Shown in pieces: positions 22,601 to 32,884 of a stretch of 64,000 nucleotides of DNA. Numbering within the stretch: position 1 is the first letter of the stretch; the number at the start of each line of letters is the position of its first letter. The position numbers and the translations under genes were made by a program. This DNA comes from Pelodera strongyloides (Eukaryota; Nematoda; Chromadorea; Rhabditida; Rhabditidae). The stretch spans positions 87,396 to 151,395 of the forward strand of contig JAANDG010000352.1 of the NCBI GenBank assembly GCA_036852015.1, read 5' to 3'. The notes beneath the pieces were generated by a model that saw only the letters and a list, made by a program, of their open reading frames with translations, searched no databases and was not told the DNA's origin.

Positions 22601-24652
22601 CAAGGCATAACAGAGATATATGTCGGCGCTAGCGATAGTTTCTCTTTTTTTAAATTTGATTTTCCTGTTTAGCAATAGTTAAACAGATTATGGAGACATA
22701 CTGTTAAATCGGGTAGAGTCGCAGGAAGAGAGGCAACCCGGGCCTCTTGTCTGGGTGATCGAGGGCCGAAGGCATACCGAAAGCATTTTAAGCAAAATAT
22801 TTAATTGCAGTAAAACGGACAACACGGAAAATATCCAAAAGCGAGGAAATAGTCTTGGAAGCCACAGATAAAGAACCTATAAGAGTGACGCTTAACGTAA
22901 GTCTTTCTTTCTTTTTACACTAGTATTACCAGCAGTGAATGCCGCTGCCTCCATTTTATAATGGGTAGTTGCAAGCTGTCTTTAAAGGAACGCAGTCACG
23001 ATATTTTCTTTTATTTAATTTCCATTAGATATAGGAAGTTATGAGTAAACATTCTATACCAATACCAATTTCTAGGAAAACAAACTCGGGGAGAGAATTA
23101 ACTGAGAATGGGAGTTACTCGACTACAGACTACAGTAGATACGCAATTGTCCGTGCAAAGCCTCATTATAATATAGTACATACCCTGCAGTGCTAGACAA
23201 TTGTGATATGCTGTCGCTGCAGGGTATTCAATCTCGGCTGCAATCTGGGCAATTGCTTTCATGCATATATATTGTTATCCAGTCACTCCCATTCTCAGTG
23301 AATTATCTCCCTGAGTTCGTTTCTCTTTAACTTCATATTGGTACAATATTTTCCTTCACACCTTCCTATATTTATTGAAAATCAAATAAAAATGAAGAAT
23401 TTTTCGTGATTGCGTTCCTTTAAGCAACTTGTGAAACTGCGTATTAAATTAAAGATGCATATGTTTGGCACAAATAAGAAAAAAGTATTCAGCTCGAAGA
23501 GGGTGAGAAGTTCCTTCTACGGTTGTCAAGTGTTGAGCGAGAAGAATCAAAGTGCCAGGACCTGGACACAATTGCCATATTTTTGAAGGATGGCATGCTC
23601 ATAAATGAAAAGGCATACATCAGGTTTGTTGACTGTGCATGTAACGCTAAAGTGATGTTTGTTAGTCTGCAAAAAATTTTGTTTATTAGGAATGTTTGGC
23701 ATTAAAAATATTGGGACAAGGAAGTGAAAATTCATTGACGAGTACGCGAGGGCGAAGGCTGTGAAAATGTTGTTTTCTTGCACTACACGATGAGCGGATG
23801 AGCCGCATACATGGTACAATTAGGCACAATTTACACTCTGGACCTATACTGCTTTGCACGCACATATGTATAGTTACATATGCACCGTATTCGATCACTT
23901 ACAGGACGATCACTTATGATGCGCTAAGAAACAGTAATAATACGTGGGTTGGGACGGGAAAATTGACAATTGCAATTCCAAACGGGTGCTTCCGTGTTGC
24001 ACTTGTTTCGACATATTGTGAGTTTTCCTTTAGCTTTTCTGTCAGCTGTTTTGGTGTCTGTATTTGGGTGTACATCCTCGTTCAAAGTATTTTCTTCAGC
24101 GATACAAAGGGCAAATAATTTGCGCATTCTTCGCAAATGCCTCCTTGTGCTGGGTCTGACGATTCTTATGTCCGGCACATCCATCTTCATCTACTACAAG
24201 TTTTCCCTGGCTGGAAGGGAATACAGACGCCTTAGACGGATGTATAAAATGGCGAAACGGAACGGTTAGCGAAATTTCTCACTAGTCTAATGTGTAAGTT
24301 TTGATGATGTTGCAATACAAATAGATTATGGTTCGGCAAGTTTCAATAATGAAAAGGTTTCTCAAAAATCTTCTTCGATCATTGTTCGATTTTGTTAGTG
24401 ATATACTTTTTAGTGATATACTGGCATACATGTCTTCAATTAATGCGTTGTATGTATTTGTAACATGAGTTGTGCCCTAAATTTTGGAGATAATTGTCGG
24501 GTGTCACATCTAATTGAGTATGTAAAACAAACTTTATTATGCATTAACTTTGCCCTATTTTCACAGATAACTTCGTGCGCCACTACTTGAAGTGGAACGA
24601 CAACATTGAGGAAATTCTCACCCAATGGGAGAAGGTTGCCGATGATTATTAA
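15425..24652 (+). CDS. Gene B: type I single-pass membrane protein, tandem paralogue of gene A
   Basis: I place 21 exons: 15425-15500, 15781-15937, 16540-16668, 17231-17355, 18087-18229, 18585-18672, 18770-18848, 19095-19154, 19448-19551, 20103-20185, 20422-20519, 20733-20796, 20922-20982, 21141-21265, 21527-21627, 22444-22553, 22811-22896, 23493-23623, 23905-24017, 24100-24264 and 24567-24652 (TAA). The total is 2184 nt, or 727 residues, and every junction keeps phase without a stop. Exon 1 is a signal peptide (GLTYGLAVLHFASAIEF). The ectodomain has NVS, NNT and NTS glycosylation sites. Exon 20 carries one TM helix (CLLVLGLTILMSGTSIFIYY), followed by about 48 residues of basic cytoplasmic tail. 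Seventeen of 21 exons have exactly the same length as in gene A (exons 3 and 5-7 differ). The exon 9 acceptor is an unusual TTGAG. I do not recognise the family. Confidence 0.85.
16064..16498. repeat. Near-perfect ~160-bp-arm inverted repeat in gene B intron 2
   Basis: The left arm, about 16064-16225 (GTGTCATGTCTATGAGTGTC start), is an almost exact reverse complement of about 16343-16498, with a spacer of about 115 bp. The ends are not TTTAAA, so it is a different type from the PAL elements. It ends 41 bp before exon 3. The transcript would fold into a long hairpin. Confidence 0.85.
17145..17247 (+). repeat. Minisatellite duplicating the exon 4 splice acceptor of gene B
   Basis: ATTATTCAGGGGCAAGCG (or a shortened form) recurs four times, and GTATACTATGCGAAGA occurs twice. 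The last TTCAG|GGGCAAGCG (17230/17231) is the acceptor that keeps exon 4 at 125 nt, the same as gene A. The upstream copies are potential decoy acceptors. Confidence 0.8.
17414..17664. repeat. Inverted repeat in gene B intron 4
   Basis: AGGGAACTACTTTCTCATATGAT at the left and CATCGTATGAGAAAGTAGTTCCCT at the right form terminal arms of about 24 bp around roughly 200 bp of unrelated sequence. It is probably a small transposon remnant. Confidence 0.55.
19354..19373 (+). repeat. C20 homopolymer tract (G20 on -)
   Basis: Twenty consecutive C residues lie in intron 8 of gene B, about 75 bp upstream of exon 9. The minus strand is an unbroken G tract able to form G-quadruplexes. Confidence 0.9.
19567..19637 (+). 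repeat. (AT)n microsatellite in gene B intron 9
   Basis: About 70 bp of pure TA repeat begins roughly 15 bp after the GTAAGT donor of exon 9. Open frames of Ile-Tyr repeats across it are artefacts. Confidence 0.95.
21714..21897. repeat. PAL-1 element in gene B intron 15
   Basis: The left end is TTTAAAGCGAAATACCGGCC and the right end is GGCCGGTATTTCGCTTTAAA. The right TTTAAA (21892-21897) is shared with the next element. Confidence 0.85.
21892..22317. repeat. PAL-5 element abutting PAL-1 in gene B intron 15
   Basis: The ends are TTTAAAGGGTCAGGCCCATT and ATGGGCCTGACCCTTTAA. The long arms include CATACCCAACTATTTATCGC and its complement, and the centre carries GCGCTGATTGGCCAATAT. The first six bases are also the last six of the PAL-1 copy. 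Confidence 0.85.
22981..23423. repeat. PAL-4 element in gene B intron 17
   Basis: The ends are TTTAAAGGAACGCAGTCACG and CGTGATTGCGTTCCTTTAA. Inner arms GGGAGAGAATTAACTGAGAATG and CATTCTCAGTGAATTATCTCCC pair. Confidence 0.8.
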
Positions 24653-25538
24653 ATTACATCTAACACTGATAATATATGAATTCTTTAAACTTTATTTGTA
24701 AAATGAATTCGCTTTTCGTTTAATAAACATTTACAATAAAGTTAAAAACGTTGTGCACATCGTCGCGAATGGTGAAATTTTCATATCAGTTTTTTTTTTG
24801 CTGACCGTGGCAATTTGTCGAATTTGCGTGGTTTGTGCTTGTTTGTATCAACTTATCAGTGTGTTTTAACAAATGATGTGGGTGTCGTGCAAGCTCTTGA
24901 GGAATAAAAAAAAGGTTCGTACAAGAGCCTACACTGTATTTCTTTGGGTCAGGCATTGAGGTGTGTTTGAGGTAACGGACATACGATAACATCAGCTTTC
25001 GTTCGATTTAAGAAACCGATCCGCACGAAGCACCTTTATTTTTTTAACTCATTTTAACTTCACAAACAAAAAAAGTCGGGGGAGAGTCTATTTAGGAGTG
25101 CGCAAGTAGATTACCACCCTAACAGACGCCTGATATATGACTATGTATTTCAATGCGATGTATGTATTTGTGATTCATAATGTTCAAATGTTCAATGAAA
25201 AAGTTTAATGCGTTTAAATTTTAAATGTAGGAACAAAAAAAGCAAGCTTAATACTGAAAACATACAGTTTTTCTCTCAATGGAAAGCAAAAATGATTTGG
25301 AGATATGAGATATCGCTACGTAAAACTGTTTACAAGCAAATGTGAACGTGTCGTCTTCTCTCACTGTGTGTCACCCTCGGCAAGATCTGAAATAATCATA
25401 TTGAAAGGACGATCCATTCCACCCTTTTGAATTCATTCACAAGTTCTTGCATCGTTACTCAGTAATGAAGGATGTATGGTCTTGCTGCTTTCACTACATT
25501 AAAAAATATATATAATTGTTTAATGGCCACATTTAAAT
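24653..25538. other. Convergent intergenic region
   Basis: This holds the 3' UTR of gene B (AATAAA-like signals near 24723 and 24736) and the 3' side of the minus-strand zinc-finger gene. No other coding exon was seen. Confidence 0.6.
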
Positions 25539-28500
25539 TCAAGGTGTTTCGTAGATTATAAAACAAAATGATTTCTGACCATCTCGTTCCTCAGCATCAT
25601 CCAGAATGTTCTTCAGCTTCTCATTGAATATGATGGCCGCGGAGATGAACTAAATTTTGTTGCACGCACGGATCCTCGTTTTATAAGTAAACGATCAGGA
25701 AAAATTGTATTATATGAATAAACCAAATTTGTTGGACAAGGAGCTTCGAATTTCGAACTCTGATATAAAATTCATGTTTTAGCGTATAATAATTCCAAGC
25801 CAGAGGAGGAGGAGTAGAGCCCGCGATAGCTATTTTTTTAATATTACAAGTACACTTCCGACAAAGGCTAACTGACGTACCCTAATTTGTCTGTTGATAA
25901 AGTCCTTAACGTAATCCTGCATCTCTAATACATTTCCTTCCGAATTGAGCGCACGCACAAGTTCAGCATCATCTCCCTTGATTGCTCTTGTGAACAACAG
26001 TTTGTATGACTCGCATATATCTCTGTGAACCTCGATACCCTAAATTTGTATATATGCATTTACTCATGGAAATTGAGACCTACTTTCTTAGGTCGCTTCG
26101 TGATTCATTTTCCTCGACGTTCTTTTTTTTATTAATTCATGAGTTATGTGTCTTTTTCTATCGTAAACTTACACTTAGCATCCCGCACCCTGTATAACAT
26201 TGATCGATACTCAATGATCAGGTTCTATCAGAACGTCATATTATTGGGTGGCTACGGGATTTTCCCCATCGCTTTTCTCATGGAGTTTCGCACTACGCGA
26301 GAAAATACCCGATGGTTCGTTGTAAATTGTATCTCCGCAAGGAGGTCGATTTAGTTGGAAACTCAATAAAACTAGAAGGGATAATGATTGATGAACACAG
26401 TTTATATATCTTGCTTTCAGATAACAGTGTGTGACTCTTGCCTGCTTATGTAGGTGTTCAAGCTGCCCGTGCCACTTAACCAACTTTCCGAAAGTCTTAT
26501 CGTGTTTCTCCAGAGCAAGGACGGTTAGTATTTTCCGAGAAGCATCTTCAACAGAGTGGCCCCAATGGTGACTTATAACGCAACCAGCGCAGAATCCATA
26601 CTGCTCACAACTGAGACATGCAAATGTTGTTGCCGCATCGTTCGATTGATCACAAATCAGGCACCTGAACATTTCATAAGAGTTACTGCGAATGATAGTT
26701 ATACTATCCGAATTAGTTATTAATGATCACTAACCGTTTCACTAAAAATCATAATAGATATGCTCGTGCAACACACATAACGCTGATTAAGCAAACTAAA
26801 ATGCTTACTTGAGATCTGAAATTAGTGCATTTGGCTTTCCGTAACCAGTCCACGCTCGGCAAATAAAGTCTTCTTTCTTCGGGGGAAGAGAAACGCGCTT
26901 CTTCACAAGGGCAGGATTGTACTCGTTCCGGACGTGGCGAAAATCAAATTCTGGGAGTGTGAGAGTCGAGACCTCCTCGGAGGAAGATTCGAACCCGAGA
27001 GCCGCGCCCTTGGTGGACTGTCCTTGCTGTATATCACGAAATGCACGAGCACGAAATTTCTCTCTAACGAAGATATGTGTCGGAGGAGAAATTATGTTTT
27101 CCAATGCAGGGCGCGTGAGGGATTGCCGCACGGAACCAGACGCCGGTTTTTGCTCTATAGCACGAATAACACGAGCAACATAATTTGTCCGTTTCCCTCT
27201 AATAGGAGAAAGGCGGCATTCCGAAGTGGGGTAAGGATAGTGTAAATCTTCATCCTCTGAGTGAGCGTATAGATCTCGATGCACGGAAAGAGTGGACAGA
27301 TGCTCGTAGATCGTAGCACCACGAGTGATGCGTTCCGCCCCAGGAGGAGAAGTACTGTCCTCTTCCATGGAAGGAGAACCGAAGTCTTCCTCCTCGAATT
27401 CTTGCTCCGGGGAACATGACGCGAGCTGTTGTATCCCAGCATCATGCGAACTGTTGCGTTCCTCTACAAAATTTGAACGTTCATCGTCCTCCTTGCTCTG
27501 GGGAAGCAATTCTGGGGAAGCAATAAGTTCCTGCTCCCCTGTATTACGGGACTGATTATGTTGCTCACTAAAATATGAATCGAGACCTTCATCCAGGGAA
27601 GGAGAGTGGAAATCTTCCTCCTCGGTGTGAAAATTTGATTCTTGCCGCACGGGACCAGAAGCCGGTTCTTCGTCACTAGTGTCACCAGAAATGTTAAGTT
27701 CCGCAATAAAGGGTGAAAGGAGGTCTTCCCCGTCAGAACAAGAACGGAACTCTTCCTCATCGTAGTGAGAATTGAACTCTTGGGAACAGGCAACCAGTTC
27801 TTCCTCCCCAGTGTCACGATTGCATTCCTCTCGAGGAGCAGAAGTGAGGTCTTTCTCCACGGAAGGAGGGGGGAATTCTTGCTCTTCAAACTGCGGAATG
27901 AATTCTTGTTGCATGGAACCAGAAGCCTGTTCTTGTTCCCTAGTTGTACCAGGCATGTTATGTTCCGCAATAGGAGATGAAAGGCCGTCCTCTACAATAC
28001 GAGGATGTAAATCTTCTACTGGAAGCTCAGTGTCTGATTCGAAGTCTTCTTCACAGCCAAAGTCACCTTTGCGGAATAATTGGCGGAATTCCATAATAAC
28101 TCCGATGAGAAAGTACAGTGTAATTGTCGTCCTTTCCTTTCCCTGGCAATTTTCGCACACGTGATCCGTCACACAGCTGCTACAGGACACTTTTCCGCAT
28201 GATGGAAGAAACACCGGCAGGTGGGCACGATTCTCCGAGAAGGGAATTGAACAGTCTTCACATCGAAGCGAAGTCCATTTAGAATGGGTTAGAAATTTTA
28301 ATTCATCAGAGTTGACAATGCGGCAAATCATCCAGTTGAATAATCTTAAGCAACTGCCTTCGGGAACAATTTGGCAGGACTGCTTGTTCCTAGCCAGACA
28401 CACGACGCATGATAATTCTCCTTCCGGGGTGAAATTCACGATGTTCGATTCTTGTCCGCACTTTGAGCATGTCAAACTTTGAAGGTTCACTTTCTTGTTC

Positions 28501-28931
28501 ACCATGACCGCTTTGTTACCGACCGTAGAAAAGAAAATACTCAGTTCGTTAATGATCTTCATTGAGATGTTAACATCATGTTGAGTTGTATCTGCCTGAT
28601 GATGACATGCACATTCAGCACATGCTAGCTCGGAGCGAGATACGTATCCGGCCGGCCTCTCCGTTGTAATTGTTCTTCTGCACAAGAAGCAAGCAAATGG
28701 ACTCCAGTTTTCAAAATTGAGAAATTTTAGTTCGGTAACCACAGCGAATTGAAGCAAATAATCGAGGTTGAGATTGGTGACATATTTCTTGTCATGAATA
28801 TTTCCCAATTCGAGTTCTTTAGTTTGACACCTTTCACAAATAAGGTCCCCGAAATCGCAAATGAACCTAGTCGATTTTGAGTTGTATTGTAGCTGGCAAT
28901 GATGGCACTCCAAACTAGCCAAGCGCAACAT
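25539..28931 (-). CDS. RING/B-box-type zinc-finger protein with acidic repeat insert
   Basis: The exons are 28931-26809, 26664-26442, 26039-25881 and 25649-25539 (TGA), giving about 871 residues. Exon 1 holds two related Cys-rich modules, residues 9-109 and 155-262. Both end in an ELKFL...W...C-x2-C block, and the second is RING-like (Cys pairs at 224/227, 245/250, 253/259 and 262). An acidic Ser/Glu-rich region from about 300 to 650 follows, with degenerate ~45-residue repeats. Exon 2 is B-box-like (CLICDQ...CLSCEQYGFCAGCVISHHWGH). Exons 3 and 4 look helical. Such nematode proteins are TRIM-like and possibly act as ubiquitin E3 ligases, but this is inference. The exon 2 end needs a GC donor (CAG|GCAAGA) for phase 0; alternatively the exon reads on to about 26241 or joins a small exon near 26180-26235. 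The start ATG aligns with that of the paralogue at 32884. Confidence 0.75.
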
Positions 28932-29070
28932 TCTGTAAAATTTTCTTTTTTTAGGGCATCGCCAATAAGTTGAGCCTACATTGTTTTTTAGAGAAAAGTT
29001 TTAAATGCAAATAAATGGACGTACAGAATTATGAAATAAGGTGAGACATTGGATTACAGAATTAATAGAA
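28932..29070. other. Upstream region of the 28931 zinc-finger gene
   Basis: A short AT-rich gap precedes the first palindromic element. The promoter is expected here or beyond it; no specific site was identified. Confidence 0.4.
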
Positions 29071-29433
29071 TTAAAGGGATCGGTTTACTTGAAATAGTGT
29101 CTGTCTTTTCTTTTTTCTTTTTTTCTATAAGGGATAATAAAAATTTGGAATACAAAAAGTAGTGTTCTATTTCAATACTCAGGAAGATATTGGGTGATGA
29201 AGTGGTGGATTGATCGGTCCAAAATGCAGAAAGGGTAATTGTCCTGCCTTGTTTGTATAGGAGAATTACCCTTTTTGCACTCCTGCCCGATCAATCCACC
29301 ACTTTATCACCTAATATCTTCGTGAGTATTGAAATTGAAAACTACTTTTTGTATTCAATTTTTATTATCCCTTATAGAAAATAAAGAAACAAAAAAAAAC
29401 AGACACTATTTCAGGTGAACCGATCCCTTTAAA
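29071..29433. repeat. PAL element upstream of the zinc-finger gene
   Basis: The left end is TTAAAGGGATCGGTTTACTT and the right end is AGGTGAACCGATCCCTTTAA. The central arms (GGGTAATTGTCCTGCC and the GGAGAATTACCC side, plus GATCAATCCACCAC) pair well. It lies within 200 bp of the start codon. Confidence 0.8.
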
Positions 29434-29828
29434 ACTAAGACAAAAATTATGCTATAGAAATATCTCTAACTCTTAAACAAAATGTAGCAAGAATATTGTT
29501 TTGCATTAGGACCATTTTGTGTGGACTTGTATTGATAATTCCTGGGTTTGCGTTTAGTCACGTCTGTAAATATTTAGTTATCAGTGTTACGAGGGAATAA
29601 ACTGAAAAATATGCGCTTCCACAATAAAAGATAAGGAAATTGAGTTAACCGAGTGTATAACAAATTTTCTCTAAAGAGTTATTTCGAATCACTGCAAGGG
29701 TTCAGTAGTTCAGTTACCAAATTCTAGCAAATAATTCTCACGTTTATGCAAATTTTATCCTACAATTCGATATTGTATGAATGATTTATTACTGAAAGAC
29801 AAAAAATAAAGCAGCTCACGTACAAATA

Positions 29829-30101
29829 AGAATATGGGGTTTGCAAGTATGCCCGATTTTCCTTGCAAGTATCGAAAAATTTACCGTATCTTGGCACTAC
29901 ACGAGCATATCTACAGGCAGTTTTTACGACCGATCGCCACGGGACCAATTGTTCAACAAAAAATGTCTTTGATGGCGGATTTTCTATAGTGCGGATGTGT
30001 CAAAGTTACGGTAAAGTTGTGTAAAAAGCACACGATTTTGCGAATTGATACTTGCAAGGAAAACTCGCGGTTTTTAGCATACTTGCAAACCCCAATATGC
30101 A
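29829..30101. repeat. Inverted repeat with TTGCAAGTAT motifs
   Basis: ATATGGGGTTTGCAAGTATGC at the left is the inverse of GCATACTTGCAAACCCCAATAT at the right. A second inner pair is CCTTGCAAGTATCGA and TTGATACTTGCAAGG. It does not have TTTAAA ends. No coding potential was seen. Confidence 0.7.
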
Positions 30102-30848
30102 AAAAAAAAACAGAATCGTTATACAAAGTAAAATTGTAAAATATACCAATATACGGCATTCGTACGGAAAAAAAACTACCTATATACTTAAAATAATCAA
30201 TGAGTAAATGCACAACTACAAACAATACAAAGGAAATTAAACGATATAAATGGAGTATTATTAATACATGAAAGTAATATTGTAATAAAATATGGACCAA
30301 GTGAGACCCCGGTGCGCAGTCTACTGTTATTCATTGTATTTCGTTACAGACTATCGATTTTTTGAATGCGGCAAGTGAGGGAATATCATTCTCCTGGCTG
30401 ACGGAAATAACATTCATTCGACATGTTTAGAGCTCAATTTTTTTATGTTTTTTATATATCAAGCATAATTGGTATAATAATGTTCTCTGCAATGTTCCAT
30501 ATTATTTCTATTTCAGTTGACGTAGTTAATAAACATGCAGCATTATGTTTTTATAAAAATAATGTTTTTAAAGCATTTATTCAAAAATCGAAACTGTAAA
30601 CATCATTGTAAATAAAACCCAGATCAGGCTTTGTGACAAAACGAGTGATGCGCTTCACGTAAGCTATGCAGCGCACTTCGCTATTCTTCGTTGACAATAT
30701 CCGTGTGTGGTTTGAGCTGTTTCGTTTACTCATTATTTGTTAAATAGCACCGTAGGTTGTGCAACACACAATGTTATAATGATGAATCAATACACAATAA
30801 GTGGATGTTGCTTAACAATTGGGTACAATACAAGCTATAGAGAAAAGC
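30102..30848. other. Intergenic, no gene seen
   Basis: AT-rich sequence with no supported exon on either strand and no clear inverted repeat. Confidence 0.55.
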
Positions 30849-31019
30849 TTAAAGCGAAATGCCAGCTCCTTTGGAAAATTTGCATATGATAAGCAAATCC
30901 TATGTATCCTATGCTAATTTTGCGCGATCGTCCACGGCAATCGCGCAAAATTAGCATAGGATACATAGGATTTGCTTATCATATGCAAATTTTCCAAAGG
31001 AGCTGGCATTTCGCTTTAA
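30849..31019. repeat. PAL-2 perfect palindrome, 171 bp
   Basis: It reads TTAAAGCGAAATGCCAGCTC at one end and its exact complement at the other. The arms are about 78 bp with no mismatch that I can see, around an 11-base centre. It differs at one central base from the copy at 63652-63822. Diverged copies are at 47915-48082 and 39305 (half). Confidence 0.95.
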
Positions 31020-31154
31020 CGGTTGCTGAAGTTAACGAATGGAAATCGATTTTAAAAGAAAATTGATGTTGCATTGTCTTACAAGTCACAATCAGTTGTA
31101 AAGGAACCAATAATGCAATAATAATAATAATGTGTTCAATTGTCTGTAAACATA

Positions 31155-31301
31155 GTTCCTCCCGAGTTACTGAGCATCATCACCACACTCCCAAGCGAAG
31201 CCAGAGCCAGATTCTACAAATGGTTGCAGATAGCCAGTTATCGTGGTAGCATGACTGAAATCAACTTTTTTGCTGCCGTGTTAATCGTCAACGGTAACTG
31301 A
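31155..31301 (+). CDS. Possible orphan exon of a small nematode secreted-protein family
   Basis: After an acceptor-like AACATAG, an open frame on + reads PPELLSIITTLPSEARARFY and continues for about 28 residues to a TAA. The PP-L...LP-EAR-RFY pattern resembles the tail of nematode SXP/RAL-2 (DUF148)-type proteins, but this is a weak, memory-based resemblance. No other exons of such a gene were found nearby. It may be a gene fragment. Confidence 0.25.
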   Translation, partial: VPPELLSIITTLPSEARARFYKWLQIASYRGSMTEINFFAAVLIVNGN

Positions 31302-31521
31302 TTATAAAAGCGTCCCGTGCAATCATTATTTCTTTAATTCCATACAATGTATCCACTTATCATTATTAATTATTATGACTCAGATCAGTTGCGTAGAAAA
31401 ACCGAAAAACCGGGCTTCCTGTCGGATTTATTATAACACTGCGTTTTACTTAGTACATAAAAATACAAGAAGATTTATAGTGCCTGCGTCGCTTTTATCC
31501 TGAAAAGGGTTTTTCTGTTAC

Positions 31522-32884
31522 CTGCATTAACCGCCGATCAATATTCTTAACGACCATGTGGAACTCATGTTCCTTTGCTGTACAAACGGTGCAGATGCTA
31601 TTTTTCTCACATGTGAGGCACACACGTACGTCTTGCGGTTCCTTCGATTGTCCACAATCTTGGCATCTAAACATATAGCTTGTGAGATTAGATTCACTCC
31701 CAAACAATGTAAAAACTCTGTTGCTAACTGTAAACAATAAATCGAAAAATGTATCATATCTTGAAAACATGTGAACATATCATGTTGCTTTCCTACACAC
31801 TCGTAGAAATATCCAAGTTCGCCGTGTCCTATATGCTATTGCTATTGGCTGGTCAATATCTCGAGAGAAAAATATTCCCCTGGCAGCAAACACAAACGGT
31901 TTACCTGACGAGGTTTGAGGCGGTTTCCTCATGATTTTCCTCTCCTGCACCTGAAGTCTGAGGATGGCTGTTTCCATCGGAAGACGCTGTCTCCACATTC
32001 TCCTCAAGGTCACGTCCACCGTTTTTATACAAAGAACGGAATTCACTAATAACTTTGGTTAGAAAGTTTAACACAGTTGTCCTCTCGTTCCGTCCATTGC
32101 AATTTTCACAGTTGTGTGTTCTTGCGCAATTTGCGCAATTCAGCCTTCCGCATGTCGGCAAATGTATCGGAATTTGGTCGGGATCGTCGGAGAATGGAGT
32201 TGAACAGTTCTCACAGCGAAGCGGTGTCCATTTAGAATACGTAAGGGATTTCAGTTCATCAGAGTCGACGTTATCAATAAGCCAACTGAACATTCTTAAA
32301 CAGCTGTTGCGAGGTACAAATTGGCATGGTTTCTTAATTCGGGTCAAGCACGCGGCACAGGACAAGTTTCCTTTTGCTGTGAAATATTCGACCCTAGATT
32401 GCCTTTTACACATCGCACACTTCAAACTTTTGAGATCAAGTTTGTTCTCGAGTTGTGCATTTGAGATTCCAGCCTCAAAATAGACTTGAAATTCGTTGAT
32501 TATTCTCATGAAGGTGTCAATTGTTGGCTGTTGTGACGAAATTGTCAAAGAGCCAGCGCATTCGCGGCATGCCAACTTGAAGGGAGAAAGATATCCGGCC
32601 GGCCTTAGTGCGGTGATCGATTTTTTGCACCAGTTGCATGAAAACGGATTCCAATTTTTGAAATTGAGTCGCTTCACTTCTGGTTCCACGGCAAATTGAA
32701 GAATGTAATCGAGTTTCGGTTCGTTGATTCGTAGTTCGCAACACAGTCCCGCACTCCTGCGGCAGTTTGTAGCTGGACACATGCGGCATCGTAGACAGCC
32801 GCAAAATTTGCAAATACGGACATTGTAGATATTAAGTTCACGTTCTTTGCAGCAGTGACAACGCAAACTTTCCAAGCAAAGCAT
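31522..32884 (-). CDS. RING/B-box-type zinc-finger protein, shorter paralogue
   Basis: Exon 1 (32884-31905) and exon 2 (31666-31522) join in phase 2 across a GTAAAC donor and a TTTAG acceptor. They give 375 codons, with a GTAACA donor after exon 2. The protein has the same two Cys-rich modules as the 28931 gene (MLCLESLRCHCC start; a KRLNFKNWNPFSCNWC block and a LRCENCSTPFSD...CGRLNCANCARTHNCENC RING-like block). Exon 2 carries the B-box-like CQDCGQ...CLTCEKNSICTVC module. The long acidic repeat region is missing, replaced by about 40 Glu/Ser-rich residues. I start at the second Met of the frame because it aligns with the paralogue. The 3' exons seen in the paralogue could not be found. The gene may end shortly after 31522 by read-through (stop near 31495), or it may be 3' truncated. 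Confidence 0.7.

Noticed and set aside
26981..26995. GATTCGAACCC string resembling a tRNA T-arm
   Set aside because: It lies inside the coding exon of the zinc-finger gene, with no acceptor or anticodon arms around it.
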